DNA of 64,000 nucleotides from Gloeomargaritales cyanobacterium VI4D9 (GCA_927797885.1 OV696605.1:1339157-1403156), one strand, 5' to 3'. Positions 1 through 9,154 are shown, numbered from the stretch's first letter. Numbers and translations are program-made. The notes: a model not told the origin generated them from the letters alone.

Positions 1-1392
1 CCGATCCGGGACAGCCAAGGGCGGATCATTGGCTTTGGGGGACGCAGTTTGGATGGGGAAGAACCCAAGTATCTCAACTCCCCGGAAACCCCTTTATTTA
101 ATAAAAGCCAAACCCTTTTTGCCCTGGATCAGGCGAAGGATGCCATTGCCCGCCAGGATCAGGTGTTGGTGGTGGAAGGGTATTTCGATGCGATTGCCCT
201 GCACCAAGCGGGGTTGACCCACACGGTCGCCGTCCTGGGAACCGCCCTCAATGCCGACCAGGTGCGCCTACTGTTGCGTTACACCGAATCCAAGCGGGTG
301 ATTTTGAATTTTGATGCGGACAAAGCCGGACAAAAGGCGGTGGAGCGGGTGATCGGTGAGGTGAAAGACTTGGCTTACAAAGGGGAAGTATCATTACATA
401 TTCTGTACTTGCCCGAGGGGAAAGATGCCGCCGAATATCTGCAACAGCATTCCGCCAGCGATTATCAAACCCTGGTGCAGGCGGCACCCCTGTGGTTGGA
501 CTGGCAAATTAATCAGATTCTATTGCAACGGGACAGCCAACGCCCGGATGAATTTCAGTTGATCCTCAAACAACTCGCCGCCCTGCTCCGGCAAATTCCC
601 AACCCCGCCCTGCGCCTGCGCTACATCAGTTTGGCGGTAAATGACTTAAGCAAGGGCAATTCCCGCCTGGTTCTGCAACTGGAAGCCTATCTGAACCGCC
701 TCCTGCGCTGGCGTGAGGACCACCCCCGCCGTCCGCCCCCCGCCCCCGTCACCAGTGCCAACTTACTGGAAGCCGCCGAAGCCCAACTATTACGCATTTA
801 TCTGCATTTGCCCGCCCTGCGCCAACGGGTGGTGGATGCCCTCGAGGAGTGGGATTTGGCGTTTTGTAGCCGTAGCCATCGGTGGCTCTGGCAACAGATT
901 CGGGACATGGAGCAGAAGGTTGCCCAGACCGGCGGCGTGCCCCACACCCTGGATTTGATTGTGGGTCTGCAACGGCTGTACCAGGAAGCCCCCGAGCCAA
1001 TGCGCCAGGTGCAAGGGTTATTCCAGTTGGACGAGGTGACGGAATTGGAACTGTGCCAACCCCATTTGGTGATCCAATCGGCGGTGGCGACGATGGCGCG
1101 GGTGATTTGTGAAAAAAATTGCAAACAATTGCTTTCCCTGTGGCAAGAACGCAGTACCTTACTCGCCCAGACCCAGGAGCAGGAGCAACGCCAAGCCCTG
1201 CTCGCCGAACTTCAACGCCTGCAAGATTCCATTCACACGGAAAAAAGCTACCTGGAAAACCTGGATCGGCAACGCTGTCTGCACCCGGGTCGCCCTTATC
1301 CCTCAGATTCAAAATCAGTAATTACAGAAATTAATAACATGATATTTGATGATATGATAGTCACAGGTAGTTGCGAAGATATAAGCGAATAA
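1..1392 (+). CDS. dnaG: DNA primase DnaG, 5'-truncated by window edge
   Basis: Primase that lays down RNA primers for chromosome replication. The reading frame is open from base 1, so the N-terminal zinc-binding domain and part of the catalytic core lie outside the window. The visible part begins in the region leading into the TOPRIM fold (RDSQGRIIGFGGRSL, then SPETPLFNKS), continues through VVEGYFDAIAL and the NFDADKAGQKA metal-binding segment, and ends with the helical DnaB-interacting region. The last roughly 28 codons, after about position 1310, turn abruptly AT-rich and do not look like primase, so the 3' end was probably replaced when the adjacent restriction-modification cassette arrived. 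Identification of the family is firm; the true C-terminus is uncertain. Confidence 0.95.
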   Translation, partial: PIRDSQGRIIGFGGRSLDGEEPKYLNSPETPLFNKSQTLFALDQAKDAIARQDQVLVVEGYFDAIALHQAGLTHTVAVLGTALNADQVRLLLRYTESKRVILNFDADKAGQKAVERVIGEVKDLAYKGEVSLHILYLPEGKDAAEYLQQHSASDYQTLVQAAPLWLDWQINQILLQRDSQRPDEFQLILKQLAALLRQIPNPALRLRYISLAVNDLSKGNSRLVLQLEAYLNRLLRWREDHPRRPPPAPVTSANLLEAAEAQLLRIYLHLPALRQRVVDALEEWDLAFCSRSHRWLWQQIRDMEQKVAQTGGVPHTLDLIVGLQRLYQEAPEPMRQVQGLFQLDEVTELELCQPHLVIQSAVATMARVICEKNCKQLLSLWQERSTLLAQTQEQEQRQALLAELQRLQDSIHTEKSYLENLDRQRCLHPGRPYPSDSKSVITEINNMIFDDMIVTGSCEDISE

Positions 1393-1802
1393 AATCATGT
1401 TTAGTCAAGACCCATATCAAGATTTTATCAGTCGTCTAAAATTGTTGGTTAGAAAGTATCCTGACCTCATGTTGACAACTTTAAGTAATATTTTCACTAT
1501 GCGTTTAATTGGTAACAAAACTCACGGGGATTTGGCAGAAATAGGGATTGCAGAATTTATCAATCAATATATGTATGATTTTCGCTCAGTCCATGTAGGA
1601 AAAGACTTATATCGAGCCAAGTCACAAGAAGAAGACATTAAAATAATTAATGAAATCAGTAATTTAGAATTTAATGTTAGTCTTAAAGCCTATGGTCACG
1701 GCCCACTTCAATTATCCACTGACAAAGACTCTCTTATGTTTCGCAGGCTTGAGCGGGAAAAGAAAGACATTATTAAAGATAATGAATTAAAATCTATTTT
1801 AA

Positions 1803-3031
1803 GGGCACCTCTATTAATTGATTTTGGGAGGGATTTGTGAGATAATTAGTATTAACGACGTGGAGAGGGAAAATGGGTCAAAAAGGATTTTGGGATGAGC
1901 AAGAGCGGCGGGAAAAACTCAATCAAAAAAAGCCCATGCTGAAGTGGCTCAATGAACATATTAACTGGGAAGATTTCCGCCCAATATTAGAAACAATATA
2001 TGACAAGGAAAGAAAGAGCAATGCAGGTCGTAAACCCACCGACGTGATTGTGATGTTTAAATTGTTGATTCTCCAACAAATGTATGCCATTAGTGATGAT
2101 GAACTCGAGTTGCAAGTGAATGACCGTATCTCGTTCATGGAATTCCTAGGATTGGGTATCGAAGACGCTATCCCTGATGCCAAAACTATCTGGTTATTTC
2201 GGGATAATCTCGCTAAGCATGAGCTGGTCAAAGAACTATTTGCTCGCTTTGATAATTACCTGAGAGAAAAAGGATATATTGTCGAAGTTGGCCAGATTGT
2301 GGATGCCACTCTCATTCCCGTGCCAGTTCAACGGAATACTCGGCAAGAAAATCAAGAAGTGAAGGAAGGGAACATTCCTAAACAATGGGAGGAAAAACCC
2401 CATGTTTTACGGCAAAAGATGCCCGTTGGGTAAAGAAAAAGGGTATCAGCTATTTTGGCTATAAAAATCATATCAGCGTGGATGTAAAATATGGTTTTGT
2501 GCGTCATTATGTGGTCACGGATGCCTCCGTGCATGACTCCCAAGTATTCAGTCAACTTGTGGATATTGATGGGTCGGAAATCTGGGGAGATAGTGCTTAT
2601 CACAGCACGGATTTAGAATGGACGTTAGCCAGGATTGGGTTTACCAGTCACATCCATGAAAAAGGCTACCGAAATCAGCCCCTAACCGCCGAGCAAAAGG
2701 AACGGAATCGCATCAAATCTCAAGTGAGAGCCAAGGTGGAACACGTATTTGGTCAGTGGGTGATGTGTCTTGGGGGTAAATTCATGCGTCTGATTGGTAA
2801 AACCAGAGTACAGGCGGCAATTGGGTTGAAAAATCTCGCTTATAATTTCCGCCGTTATGCGTTTTGGGAGCGGCGGCTGATAATCTGTGAGTTTTGACCC
2901 CCTACTAAGTCTCTTTTCAATCATATCTACACCAATCTATAAAACCCAGTCATCTTAGTACAAAAAAGTACTGAGCAATGACCTGCTGTTTTTGTGTTTC
3001 GTTCTCATATTTTGAATAAATAGAGGTGCCC
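1803..3031 (+). mobile_element. IS5-family insertion sequence, degenerate copy (1229 bp)
   Basis: The ends are inverted repeats: GGGCACCTCTATTAATTG on the left and the complement of GGGCACCTCTATTTATTC on the right. The flanks are the 4-bp direct repeat TTAA (1799-1802 and 3032-3035), fitting the YTAR-type target of the IS5 subgroup. It is 14 bp shorter than the copy at 45217-46459, through two separate 7-bp losses in the transposase gene. Many scattered base differences from that copy show that the two did not separate recently. Confidence 0.9.
1873..2897 (+). pseudogene. IS5-family transposase, frameshifted
   Basis: DDE transposase of the IS5 family. The first frame (1873-2433, 186 residues) matches the N-terminal half of the intact 343-residue protein of the second copy, then shifts after VLRQK where 7 bp are missing. 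The rest continues in another frame to 2897. A second 7-bp loss alters the last residues (FWERRLIICEF here, FWERQSLADNL in the intact copy). The gene is non-functional, but the element could still be moved by the intact copy because its ends are preserved. Confidence 0.9.
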
Positions 3032-3515
3032 TTAAGTGATCCGATTTTTTCTGCATTCCAAAGTAGAAATGTGTTATCCCTTATTTATGATGAATCCAAA
3101 CAACACTGTAACATTCTGATATTCAAATATAAACAAGCTCTAGAGAAAACCGCTTCTATCCGGAAAGAAAAGCCTGTTGACAATGCAAGTGCAGAGATGG
3201 GAGAACAAAAGAAGAGAAGAGGGAGAACGCATCCCGTGTATCGTTTTTATGATGAGGAAAATAATTATATCTGTGAAGTTCGTTATGGTAATGCACGAGC
3301 TAATGCGCTACAAAGGGGATTATGGACTAACACAAAATGGGCTACGAAATATTTTGATAGCATTGCTGATGATTGGATTAAGTATTCACATAATTTTACT
3401 TTGATTCGTTTGTTTTCCCATGGTCTAGTTTGTTCCGAAGTCGGTCACCTCTTAGCATTTGAGAAGGTTCAAGAAGATATTGCCCGATTGAAACGAACAC
3501 TAACTTAGTAATACT

Positions 3516-4658
3516 ATGCAACAACTTTCATTACTTGACAAATTTGGTACTAACGTATTTGGTATTAATGTACCAACTGAAGGAATTAAATATGCGGGTT
3601 CTAAATTAAAACTAATTCCCTACATTCTCAGTCTGATAAAAAAACTTGATGTTAGAACTGTCCTGGATGGTTTTTCAGGAACAACTAGAGTTTCTCAAGC
3701 TCTGGCGAAATGTGGTTATCAAGTGATTTGTAATGATATTGCAGTTTGGTCTAAAGTTTTTGGCACTTGTTACCTATTAAATCGAAAAAATTCATGGGAA
3801 TATCAGGAGTTAATTGATCATCTTAATTCCATACCTCCTGTAGATGGATGGTTTACAGAGTTTTATGGAGGATATGATTATGAAGGATGTGCCATTCAAG
3901 CAGATGGTCTTAAAAGGCCTTGGCAAGTACATAATACCCGAAAATTAGATGCAATCCGCAAAGAAATAGAAGACCTTTGTCTTAACGAAGTTGATAAGTC
4001 TGTAGCTCTTACAAGTCTAATTCTGGCTTTAGATCAAGTGGATAACACTTTAGGACATTTTGCGGCTTATCTCAAAGATTGGTCGCGTCGGTCATATCAT
4101 CATTTACACTTAAAAGTACCATTACTTTTTAGAACGAGGAGAGATCATCAGGTTTTTCAGGCTAATGTGTTTGATATTTTGCCAAATGTATCAGTTGATT
4201 TAGCCTACTTCGACCCACCTTATGGCTCGAATAATGATAAAATGCCCCCATCCCGAGTTCGCTATGCTTCTTATTATCATCTTTGGACGACAGTGTGTCT
4301 ATTTGACCAACCTCAACTTTTTGGAAGAGCTAACCGTAGGCAAGACACCTCAGATAGAATGTCATCATCGGTATTTGAAGAATTTCGGCGAGATGCTTGT
4401 GGTAAATACATTGCAGTCAATGAAATTGAACGTTTGATTAAGGAAGTCAATTCTCGATGGGTTATTTTATCGTATAGTTCCGGGGGGCGGGCAACTGCAG
4501 AAGAATTGAATGACGTTATTAATCAAAATGGAAAACTACTGCAAGTTTTAGAAATTGATTATAAAAGTAATGTAATGGCTAGCATGAGATGGACGAATGA
4601 ATGGTTAAGAGATGTTGCGCAACCAAATCGTGAATTTTTATTTTTGATTGAAAAGTAA
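3516..4658 (+). CDS. DNA adenine-specific methyltransferase (D12 class)
   Basis: A 380-residue N6-adenine DNA methyltransferase of the D12 (Dam/DpnII/EcoRV-like) class. It would methylate the site once cut by the adjacent nuclease. The S-adenosylmethionine-binding motif is VLDGFSGTTRVS at residues 49-60, preceded by IKYAGSKLKLIP, and the catalytic DPPY is at residues 233-236 (DLAYFDPPYGSNN). The start is 7 bp after the nuclease frame, so the two were an operon. Composition is AT-rich compared with pilT downstream, which supports acquisition by transfer. The frame is intact, so this is probably now a solitary methylase because its nuclease partner is broken. Confidence 0.93.
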   Translation: MQQLSLLDKFGTNVFGINVPTEGIKYAGSKLKLIPYILSLIKKLDVRTVLDGFSGTTRVSQALAKCGYQVICNDIAVWSKVFGTCYLLNRKNSWEYQELIDHLNSIPPVDGWFTEFYGGYDYEGCAIQADGLKRPWQVHNTRKLDAIRKEIEDLCLNEVDKSVALTSLILALDQVDNTLGHFAAYLKDWSRRSYHHLHLKVPLLFRTRRDHQVFQANVFDILPNVSVDLAYFDPPYGSNNDKMPPSRVRYASYYHLWTTVCLFDQPQLFGRANRRQDTSDRMSSSVFEEFRRDACGKYIAVNEIERLIKEVNSRWVILSYSSGGRATAEELNDVINQNGKLLQVLEIDYKSNVMASMRWTNEWLRDVAQPNREFLFLIEK

Positions 4659-4812
4659 TGTGAACATCAGCCCCCACTTGCACTTGTGCACTTGATTAAC
4701 CTGCCTCCTAGCCCAGGTGCAATAGCCATTTCACCCAGACCACGCTAAAATCAAGGCACAAATTTGGGTACAGTAACATTAATCTGCTCTACCCATCCTG
4801 GAGGATAAACCC

Positions 4813-6033
4813 GTGAGTACCACCCCCATCCCTCCCCCACCCCGGGGCGGTATCCCCCCCGTTCCCCCGGTGCCCCCCCGCCCGACCATGCCCACCATGC
4901 CAGTTGCGCCCCCGGCACCTAAAGCTCCCGCTCCCCCCGCCCCCAAAAGCAGTGGTGTGCGGATTCCCTCCATGGAAGAATTGGTTTTTCGTGCCCAGGA
5001 TGAGGGGGTTTCCGATATTCATGTGGGGGTGAACGAACGTCCCCGCTTCCGCAAACGGGGGATCATGGAAATCATCGAAGACTTGCCCGTCACAGACCTG
5101 GAAACCTACGACCGGTGGGTAGCGGAAATGCTCCAGCCCGACCAGATCGAACAGTTTCGCAAAAACATGGAATTTGATGGTGCCTGCACCTTCCAGGACA
5201 AAATCCGGGTGCGGATTAACCTATTCATCTCCCTGCGGGGACCGGGGCTGGTACTGCGGTTGATCCCCTTGAAAATCCTCACCCTGGAGCAGTTGAATTT
5301 GCCCTCGGTGTTTAAGGACTTGTGCCACTACCACAAGGGTTTGATTTTGGTCACGGGTCCCACCGGTTCTGGGAAATCCACCACCTTGGCGGCGATGGTG
5401 GACTACATCAACCAAACTCTGCCGAAACATATCATCTCCATCGAGGACCCGGTGGAATTTGTCCATTTCAGCAAAAAATCCTTCATCCGCCAACGGGAAG
5501 TGGGCATCCACACCCATAAGTTTGAAAACGCCCTGAAAGCCTCCCTGCGGGAAGACCCGGACATTATCCTAATTGGGGAAATGCGGGATCGAGAAACGGT
5601 GAATATCGCCATGAAAGCCGCCCAAACCGGTCACCTGGTCTTTGGCACCCTGCACACCAACAGCGCCGTGAAAACCATTGACCGGATTCTCAACCTGTAT
5701 GAACCCTCGGAGCAACCCCCCATGCGGGTGCAGATTGCCGAAACTTTGGTGGCGGTGATTGCCCAGTCCTTGGTGCGGACGACGGATGGGAAACGGGCGG
5801 CTATTCACGAAATCATGGTGAATACGGATGCCATCAAGGACTACATCCGCCGGGATGAGGTGGAGGAAATCGAGCAGATCATCCCCCGTTCCAACTTTGA
5901 TGGGATGTGTACCATGAACCAGTGCCTGCAACGGCTCTACGAGGAGGGACGGATCACGGAGGAAACCGCCCTGGAAGCCTCCCCCAAACCCAACGAAATG
6001 GCGATGATCCTGCGGGGTCGGGCGGGTTACTAA
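4813..6033 (+). CDS. pilT: twitching motility ATPase PilT, PilT2-like
   Basis: Hexameric cytoplasmic ATPase that powers type IV pilus retraction. The 406-residue protein has a proline-rich N-terminal tail (residues 1-48), a PAS-like N-domain, Walker A GPTGSGKST at 182-190, and Walker B/Asp-box segments around EDPVEF and DIILIGEMRD. The usual PilT C-terminal AIRNLIRE motif is replaced by TDAIKDYIRRDE. The tail and this divergence resemble the second cyanobacterial paralogue (PilT2) more than PilT1, so it may modulate phototactic direction rather than be the main retraction motor. The start is GTG at 4813, nine bases after GGAGG. It stands alone on the plus strand, converging with the deaminase gene 6 bp downstream. 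Confidence 0.93.
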   Translation: MSTTPIPPPPRGGIPPVPPVPPRPTMPTMPVAPPAPKAPAPPAPKSSGVRIPSMEELVFRAQDEGVSDIHVGVNERPRFRKRGIMEIIEDLPVTDLETYDRWVAEMLQPDQIEQFRKNMEFDGACTFQDKIRVRINLFISLRGPGLVLRLIPLKILTLEQLNLPSVFKDLCHYHKGLILVTGPTGSGKSTTLAAMVDYINQTLPKHIISIEDPVEFVHFSKKSFIRQREVGIHTHKFENALKASLREDPDIILIGEMRDRETVNIAMKAAQTGHLVFGTLHTNSAVKTIDRILNLYEPSEQPPMRVQIAETLVAVIAQSLVRTTDGKRAAIHEIMVNTDAIKDYIRRDEVEEIEQIIPRSNFDGMCTMNQCLQRLYEEGRITEETALEASPKPNEMAMILRGRAGY

Positions 6034-6039
6034 ACCCCC

Positions 6040-6564
6040 TCACAGCCTTTGGGGTAACCGGGAGGTGGCGGCTTGCAAAAACTGCACAGCCCGAGCCATC
6101 ACCGCAGGCGTAATTTCCACCTGGCGCAGGTGTACCAACCCCTCGGTGATAAAGCCCCCTTGCACCGTATTATCCCCATGGAACGGGGTTTCATAGACCA
6201 CCTCCCGTATCCCAGCGGAAATAATCAGCTTCAAGCAGGACAAACAGGGAGCCAGGGTAACGTAAAGGGTAGCTCCCTCGGTGGCAATTCCGTGTCGTGC
6301 CGCCTGGGCAATTGCATTCGCCTCCGCATGGATCGCCCGGGAGGGTAGGGTGCGGCTGGCATCACACCGGGGCAAACCCGGATAACAATACCCCTGCGCC
6401 GTGCAATGGGGCGACCCGGAAGGGGGCCCATTGTAGCCCGTCGCCAACACCTGCCGTTGTTTGACAATCACCGCCCCCACCGGCAGAGCCAGACAGGTCG
6501 AGCGAGTGGCGGCTAACTTCGCCAACATCAAAAAATATTCATCCCAACTGGGGCGGGTCTCCAT
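6040..6564 (-). CDS. dCMP deaminase (ComEB-type cytidine/deoxycytidylate deaminase)
   Basis: Zinc-dependent deaminase of 174 residues, converting dCMP to dUMP to supply dTTP synthesis. The zinc site is complete: HAEANAI supplies the histidine and the proton-shuttling glutamate, and APCLSCLK supplies the two cysteines. The N-terminal SWDEYFLMLAKLAATRS and the CDASRTLPSRAIHAE stretch match the ComEB/dCMP deaminase branch rather than tRNA or guanine deaminases. The gene converges with pilT and lies 6 bp downstream of the secreted-protein gene on the same strand, so the two may be co-transcribed. The family is clear; dCMP as the substrate is by homology. Confidence 0.9.
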   Translation of the reverse strand: METRPSWDEYFLMLAKLAATRSTCLALPVGAVIVKQRQVLATGYNGPPSGSPHCTAQGYCYPGLPRCDASRTLPSRAIHAEANAIAQAARHGIATEGATLYVTLAPCLSCLKLIISAGIREVVYETPFHGDNTVQGGFITEGLVHLRQVEITPAVMARAVQFLQAATSRLPQRL

Positions 6565-6570
6565 CCAGCC

Positions 6571-7239
6571 TTACCGGGGGGCGGGGGTTGGTTGGGGCGT
6601 AGGAGCCGCTGGCCGGGATTGGGGTTGCACTGGGGTCGCCGGAGTCCCTGGCCGGGGTGCCGTATCGCCAAACCGGGGGAAGGGCACATCCACAAAACCA
6701 ATTTCCAGTAACTGTTGGTACGCTTTTTGCCCCAACTCCCGGGTCGGTTGTTGACTGCGAATAATCTGGACTAACAGCGGCACCGCCAAATCCGATTCCT
6801 TTTGCGCCCGATGCACCAAAGCCAGTTGGTACGTGGCCTGATCCCGCATTTCCGCCGCTTCCCCAGCTTTGCGCCGTTGACTGTCCGCCACCTGATTATC
6901 AATCCCCGTAAAACTCGTCACCAACTGGGAGTGAAAGGTGGACACCTGGTTAAAGACCTGCCGGGCATCCTGCAACTTGGACACCGCCAACTTGTAGTCC
7001 TGGCGGGCAATCGCCTGCGCCGCCTCATCCATCAGCCTACGGCCACCGGGCATACTCAGCAATCTTGGGGGTGAAACCGTCGCATCCAGGGGGTCAACCC
7101 CAATGGGATTAGCCGGTTGACTCGCCGGAGCAGAGGTTTGCGCCTGGGATAGCCCCGTTGCCCCCAAAATCACCAGCCCGGTAATTGCCAACCCCACCAG
7201 CAGGGTGCGGAGCCATTGCAGAGAGTGACGAACACGCAT
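6571..7239 (-). CDS. secreted helical protein of unknown function
   Basis: 222 residues. The N-terminus (residues 1-34) is a basic stretch plus a hydrophobic core ending SQAQ, a convincing Sec signal peptide, so the protein should be periplasmic. The middle (about 65-185) is helical with TPR-like spacing, for example AQAIARQDYKLAVSKLQDARQVFN and KESDLAVPLLVQIIRSQQ. The C-terminal 35 residues are a proline/alanine-rich tail. It looks like a cyanobacterial conserved protein for which I know no function. The start has a normal arrangement, and the 6-bp gap to the deaminase suggests a shared transcript. Confidence 0.75.
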   Translation of the reverse strand: MRVRHSLQWLRTLLVGLAITGLVILGATGLSQAQTSAPASQPANPIGVDPLDATVSPPRLLSMPGGRRLMDEAAQAIARQDYKLAVSKLQDARQVFNQVSTFHSQLVTSFTGIDNQVADSQRRKAGEAAEMRDQATYQLALVHRAQKESDLAVPLLVQIIRSQQPTRELGQKAYQQLLEIGFVDVPFPRFGDTAPRPGTPATPVQPQSRPAAPTPQPTPAPR

Positions 7240-7345
7240 GAACGGTAACCCAAAAAACGAATTTATTTGGTATGATAACAGGGCTGTACCGAAAGCATCT
7301 AATTGTTACACTAGAAAGTGTGCAATGGGTGAAATCGGTTGGTTT

Positions 7346-7418
7346 GGGCATGTAGCTCAGTGGATAGAGCACCAGATTCCGGTTCTGGGTGTCGGGGGTT
7401 CAAATCCCTCCATGCTCG
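7346..7418 (+). tRNA. tRNA-Arg (CCG)
   Basis: A 73-base cloverleaf. The acceptor stem GGGCATG pairs with CATGCTC (one G-U), the D arm contains TAGCTCAGTGGATAGAGCA, the anticodon stem is CCAGA/TCTGG, and the T arm is GGGGGTTCAAATCCCTC. The seven-base anticodon loop is TTCCGGT, giving anticodon CCG at 7379-7381, which reads the Arg codon CGG. No CCA is encoded. Confidence 0.96.
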
Positions 7419-7435
7419 TAAATCTCAAACTCCGA

Positions 7436-7452
7436 CCCTCAGCGGGTTTTTT
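7436..7452 (+). terminator. possible terminator of the tRNA gene
   Basis: A short CCC...GGG stem is followed directly by six T residues, 18 bases beyond the tRNA. The stem is weak, so this is only a candidate. Confidence 0.4.
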
Positions 7453-7536
7453 AATATCTAGCGTAAATACTTTGCCTTACGCATTGTCAATAAGGAGCCC
7501 ATTTAGTGCGACAGAAAATGCCACTTTGAGGCTCTA

Positions 7537-7657
7537 TAGCAATCCTACTTGGTTTACATTAGCTTGCGTGCCGTAGGCATACAAAAGTTTTCCAGAAGCA
7601 AGTACGGGGGCGGTGCCCCTGCGACCCCTGTTCCATCCTCATTTAGGATTGTTGCTA
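7537..7657. repeat. TA-type MITE (TAGCAATCCTA ends)
   Basis: A 121-bp element that starts TAGCAATCCTA and ends with the imperfect inverse TAGGATTGTTGCTA. The interior carries the GC-rich core GGGGCGGTGCCCCTGCGACC, which recurs in inverse orientation in the copies at 36418, 56425 and 59603. It occupies most of the 379-bp gap between the tRNA and the hemerythrin gene, where no gene is visible. Confidence 0.8.
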
Positions 7658-7797
7658 GATTTCCTCATCAGTCCAAGGTGGTCTCAAAAAGTGAACCAAT
7701 GGCTACATTAACCAGGGCTGTGTTTGCCAAATTAAGGGTTAATGGAACCATTAATTCATTAATTCAATGAGGGATTGGCGTACTTCAAACTCTGAAT

Positions 7798-8229
7798 TTA
7801 TAATGCAGATTGACACTTTTGCAGGCAGACATGATCCCCAATTTGTTTATCCACCCGCAGAATGTGACCCACAAGCCAATCGGCTAGGCGTTGGTGAATT
7901 TCCAGGGCGACTTTTTCGTCAGCTTGGCTGGCACGGTAACGCTGTTCTAAACCTTGGAAAATCTGCACAAATTGCCCATGCGCCCGCTGGTTGACCTCTG
8001 CCATAGGACATTGGTGTTTTGCCGCCACCGTTTCTTCGTGAGCAAAGTGCCACTCGGCGTAGTATTTCATAAAAGAAAGGAGTTGCTTAATTGCCCGGGT
8101 GCCCTGACCCATTTCAATCGCATCCGCCAGGTCATTCACCGCCTGCACCAATTCCCGGTGTTGGGTATCAATGCTGGCAACGCCCACTTTTAGGGATTCA
8201 TTCCACTCAAAACGGGGCAACTTATTCAT
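7798..8229 (-). CDS. bacteriohemerythrin with one altered iron ligand
   Basis: A di-iron oxygen-binding protein of 143 residues, last gene of the globin operon. The ATG at 8229 is preferred over an upstream in-frame codon because AGGAGG lies 7 bases before it. Ligand positions of the family are H24 (DTQHREL), H61 and E65 (WHFAHEE), H84 (RAHGQF), H122 and D127 (GHILRVD). The position expected to hold the first histidine of the HxxxH pair is N80 (AEVNQRAH). The di-iron site may therefore be modified or have lower affinity. The role is probably oxygen (or NO) buffering or sensing in the cytoplasm, inferred from the family and from the heme globin in the same operon. Confidence 0.88.
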   Translation of the reverse strand: MNKLPRFEWNESLKVGVASIDTQHRELVQAVNDLADAIEMGQGTRAIKQLLSFMKYYAEWHFAHEETVAAKHQCPMAEVNQRAHGQFVQIFQGLEQRYRASQADEKVALEIHQRLADWLVGHILRVDKQIGDHVCLQKCQSAL

Positions 8230-8287
8230 GATCAAACCTCCTAAATGAATCATTCAATCGCTACGAAAATGAATCGTCTGTTAGCTC

Positions 8288-9133
8288 TTAAGTAGCATTT
8301 TTCTTCCCTTTTAGAAACGTCAATAACCCGTGTAAAAACGAATGGCTGATTTCGCTGACCGGTAGTGTATCCATCTCTGGTTCGTGGTTGGCAATCAATG
8401 GTTCCACTGCAGTAATTCCTGCCACCTCCTCAACCATACCAATGACCATAAAGCGGAAACAAATTTTTTGAACATCTAAAACTAACTGCTCCAAATGAGT
8501 GGCAATTTGTTCAATCGAAAGGGTACCGTCAATATGCTCCCATACCTGATACTCACCCTGATTCAGATGATAGGGCAATTCCCCATGAATTAAACGGATG
8601 ACCGTCGAGCTAGGTAAAGGCAATTTATCCAGCAAAGGTGTCCAGTCCCGCAATAACCGTAAACCCGCTAGGGCAATTTCCATCGGTGATGCCGTGAGAC
8701 CCGTCATTTCCTCATAGGGTAAGGGGTGGTTGGCATCAAATTCAAACCAACCCTCCTCAATACTAAAAAGCTGGGGAATCGGGGTAAGTACCTGTTGCTT
8801 AAACAGTAATTTAAGCTGTTCCCCATCCAAAGCACCCTGGGTTTTCAGACATAATCCCAAGGTGGCTCTCGGCGAGCACAATTGGGCAATTTTTTGAATC
8901 GTAGGAATCCGCAACCACCCCCGCTTGGCAATGAGCCGCTGGAGTTCCTGGTGGTCAAGGCTGATCGTCGAAGCCACAATATTGCCGTGGTGGAAAAAGG
9001 TGTGGTATTCCGACGCAATTTCATCCCGCGTGTCCACTGGCTTAATGGTCAAGCAACCAGTTTTTTGACCCTGTGCCAGAAACCTAAAAATTTCCCCTAG
9101 GGAAAACTCGGAAAGATAACCCGTAATTTTCAT
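8288..9133 (-). CDS. DUF4388 (PatA N-terminal-like) protein
   Basis: 281 residues. The N-terminal part (GYLSEFSLGEIFRFLAQGQKTGCLTI) is the start of a DUF4388 domain, found at the N-terminus of PatA-type response regulators and in proteins linked to gliding motility and small GTPases. No receiver domain is present. The C-terminal half is helical, with a winged-helix-like segment around IDGTLSIEQIATHLEQLV. It lies 21 bp downstream of the small GTPase gene and 58 bp upstream of hemerythrin, in one operon. Biochemical function is unknown; a scaffold or effector of the GTPase module is an inference from context. Confidence 0.8.
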   Translation of the reverse strand: MKITGYLSEFSLGEIFRFLAQGQKTGCLTIKPVDTRDEIASEYHTFFHHGNIVASTISLDHQELQRLIAKRGWLRIPTIQKIAQLCSPRATLGLCLKTQGALDGEQLKLLFKQQVLTPIPQLFSIEEGWFEFDANHPLPYEEMTGLTASPMEIALAGLRLLRDWTPLLDKLPLPSSTVIRLIHGELPYHLNQGEYQVWEHIDGTLSIEQIATHLEQLVLDVQKICFRFMVIGMVEEVAGITAVEPLIANHEPEMDTLPVSEISHSFLHGLLTFLKGKKNAT

Positions 9134-9154
9134 GGTTGCTCCTACATCATGCCA

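Larger units (their letters stand above)
1397..3508 (+). pseudogene. type II restriction endonuclease, split by IS5-family element
   Basis: Two open segments (1397-1802 and 3036-3508) flank an IS. Joining them after removing the IS and one TTAA duplication gives a continuous 292-residue frame ending 7 bp before the methyltransferase gene. The N-terminal part has GDLAEIGIAEF and EFNVSLKAYGHGPLQLSTDK, a pattern reminiscent of a PD-(D/E)xK nuclease core with SLK as the lysine element; D80 and K97 are plausible catalytic residues. The C-terminal part is basic, with RRGRTHPVYRFYDEEN. The role as cognate nuclease is inferred from the position beside a DNA adenine methyltransferase, the AT-rich composition shared with it, and the motif. 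I cannot name the recognition site. As it stands the gene encodes only a truncated protein and should be inactive. Confidence 0.75.

Noticed and set aside
749-1312. 187-codon open frame on the minus strand inside dnaG
   Set aside because: Low-complexity Gly/Pro/Arg translation typical of antisense GC-rich DNA; dnaG is the real gene.
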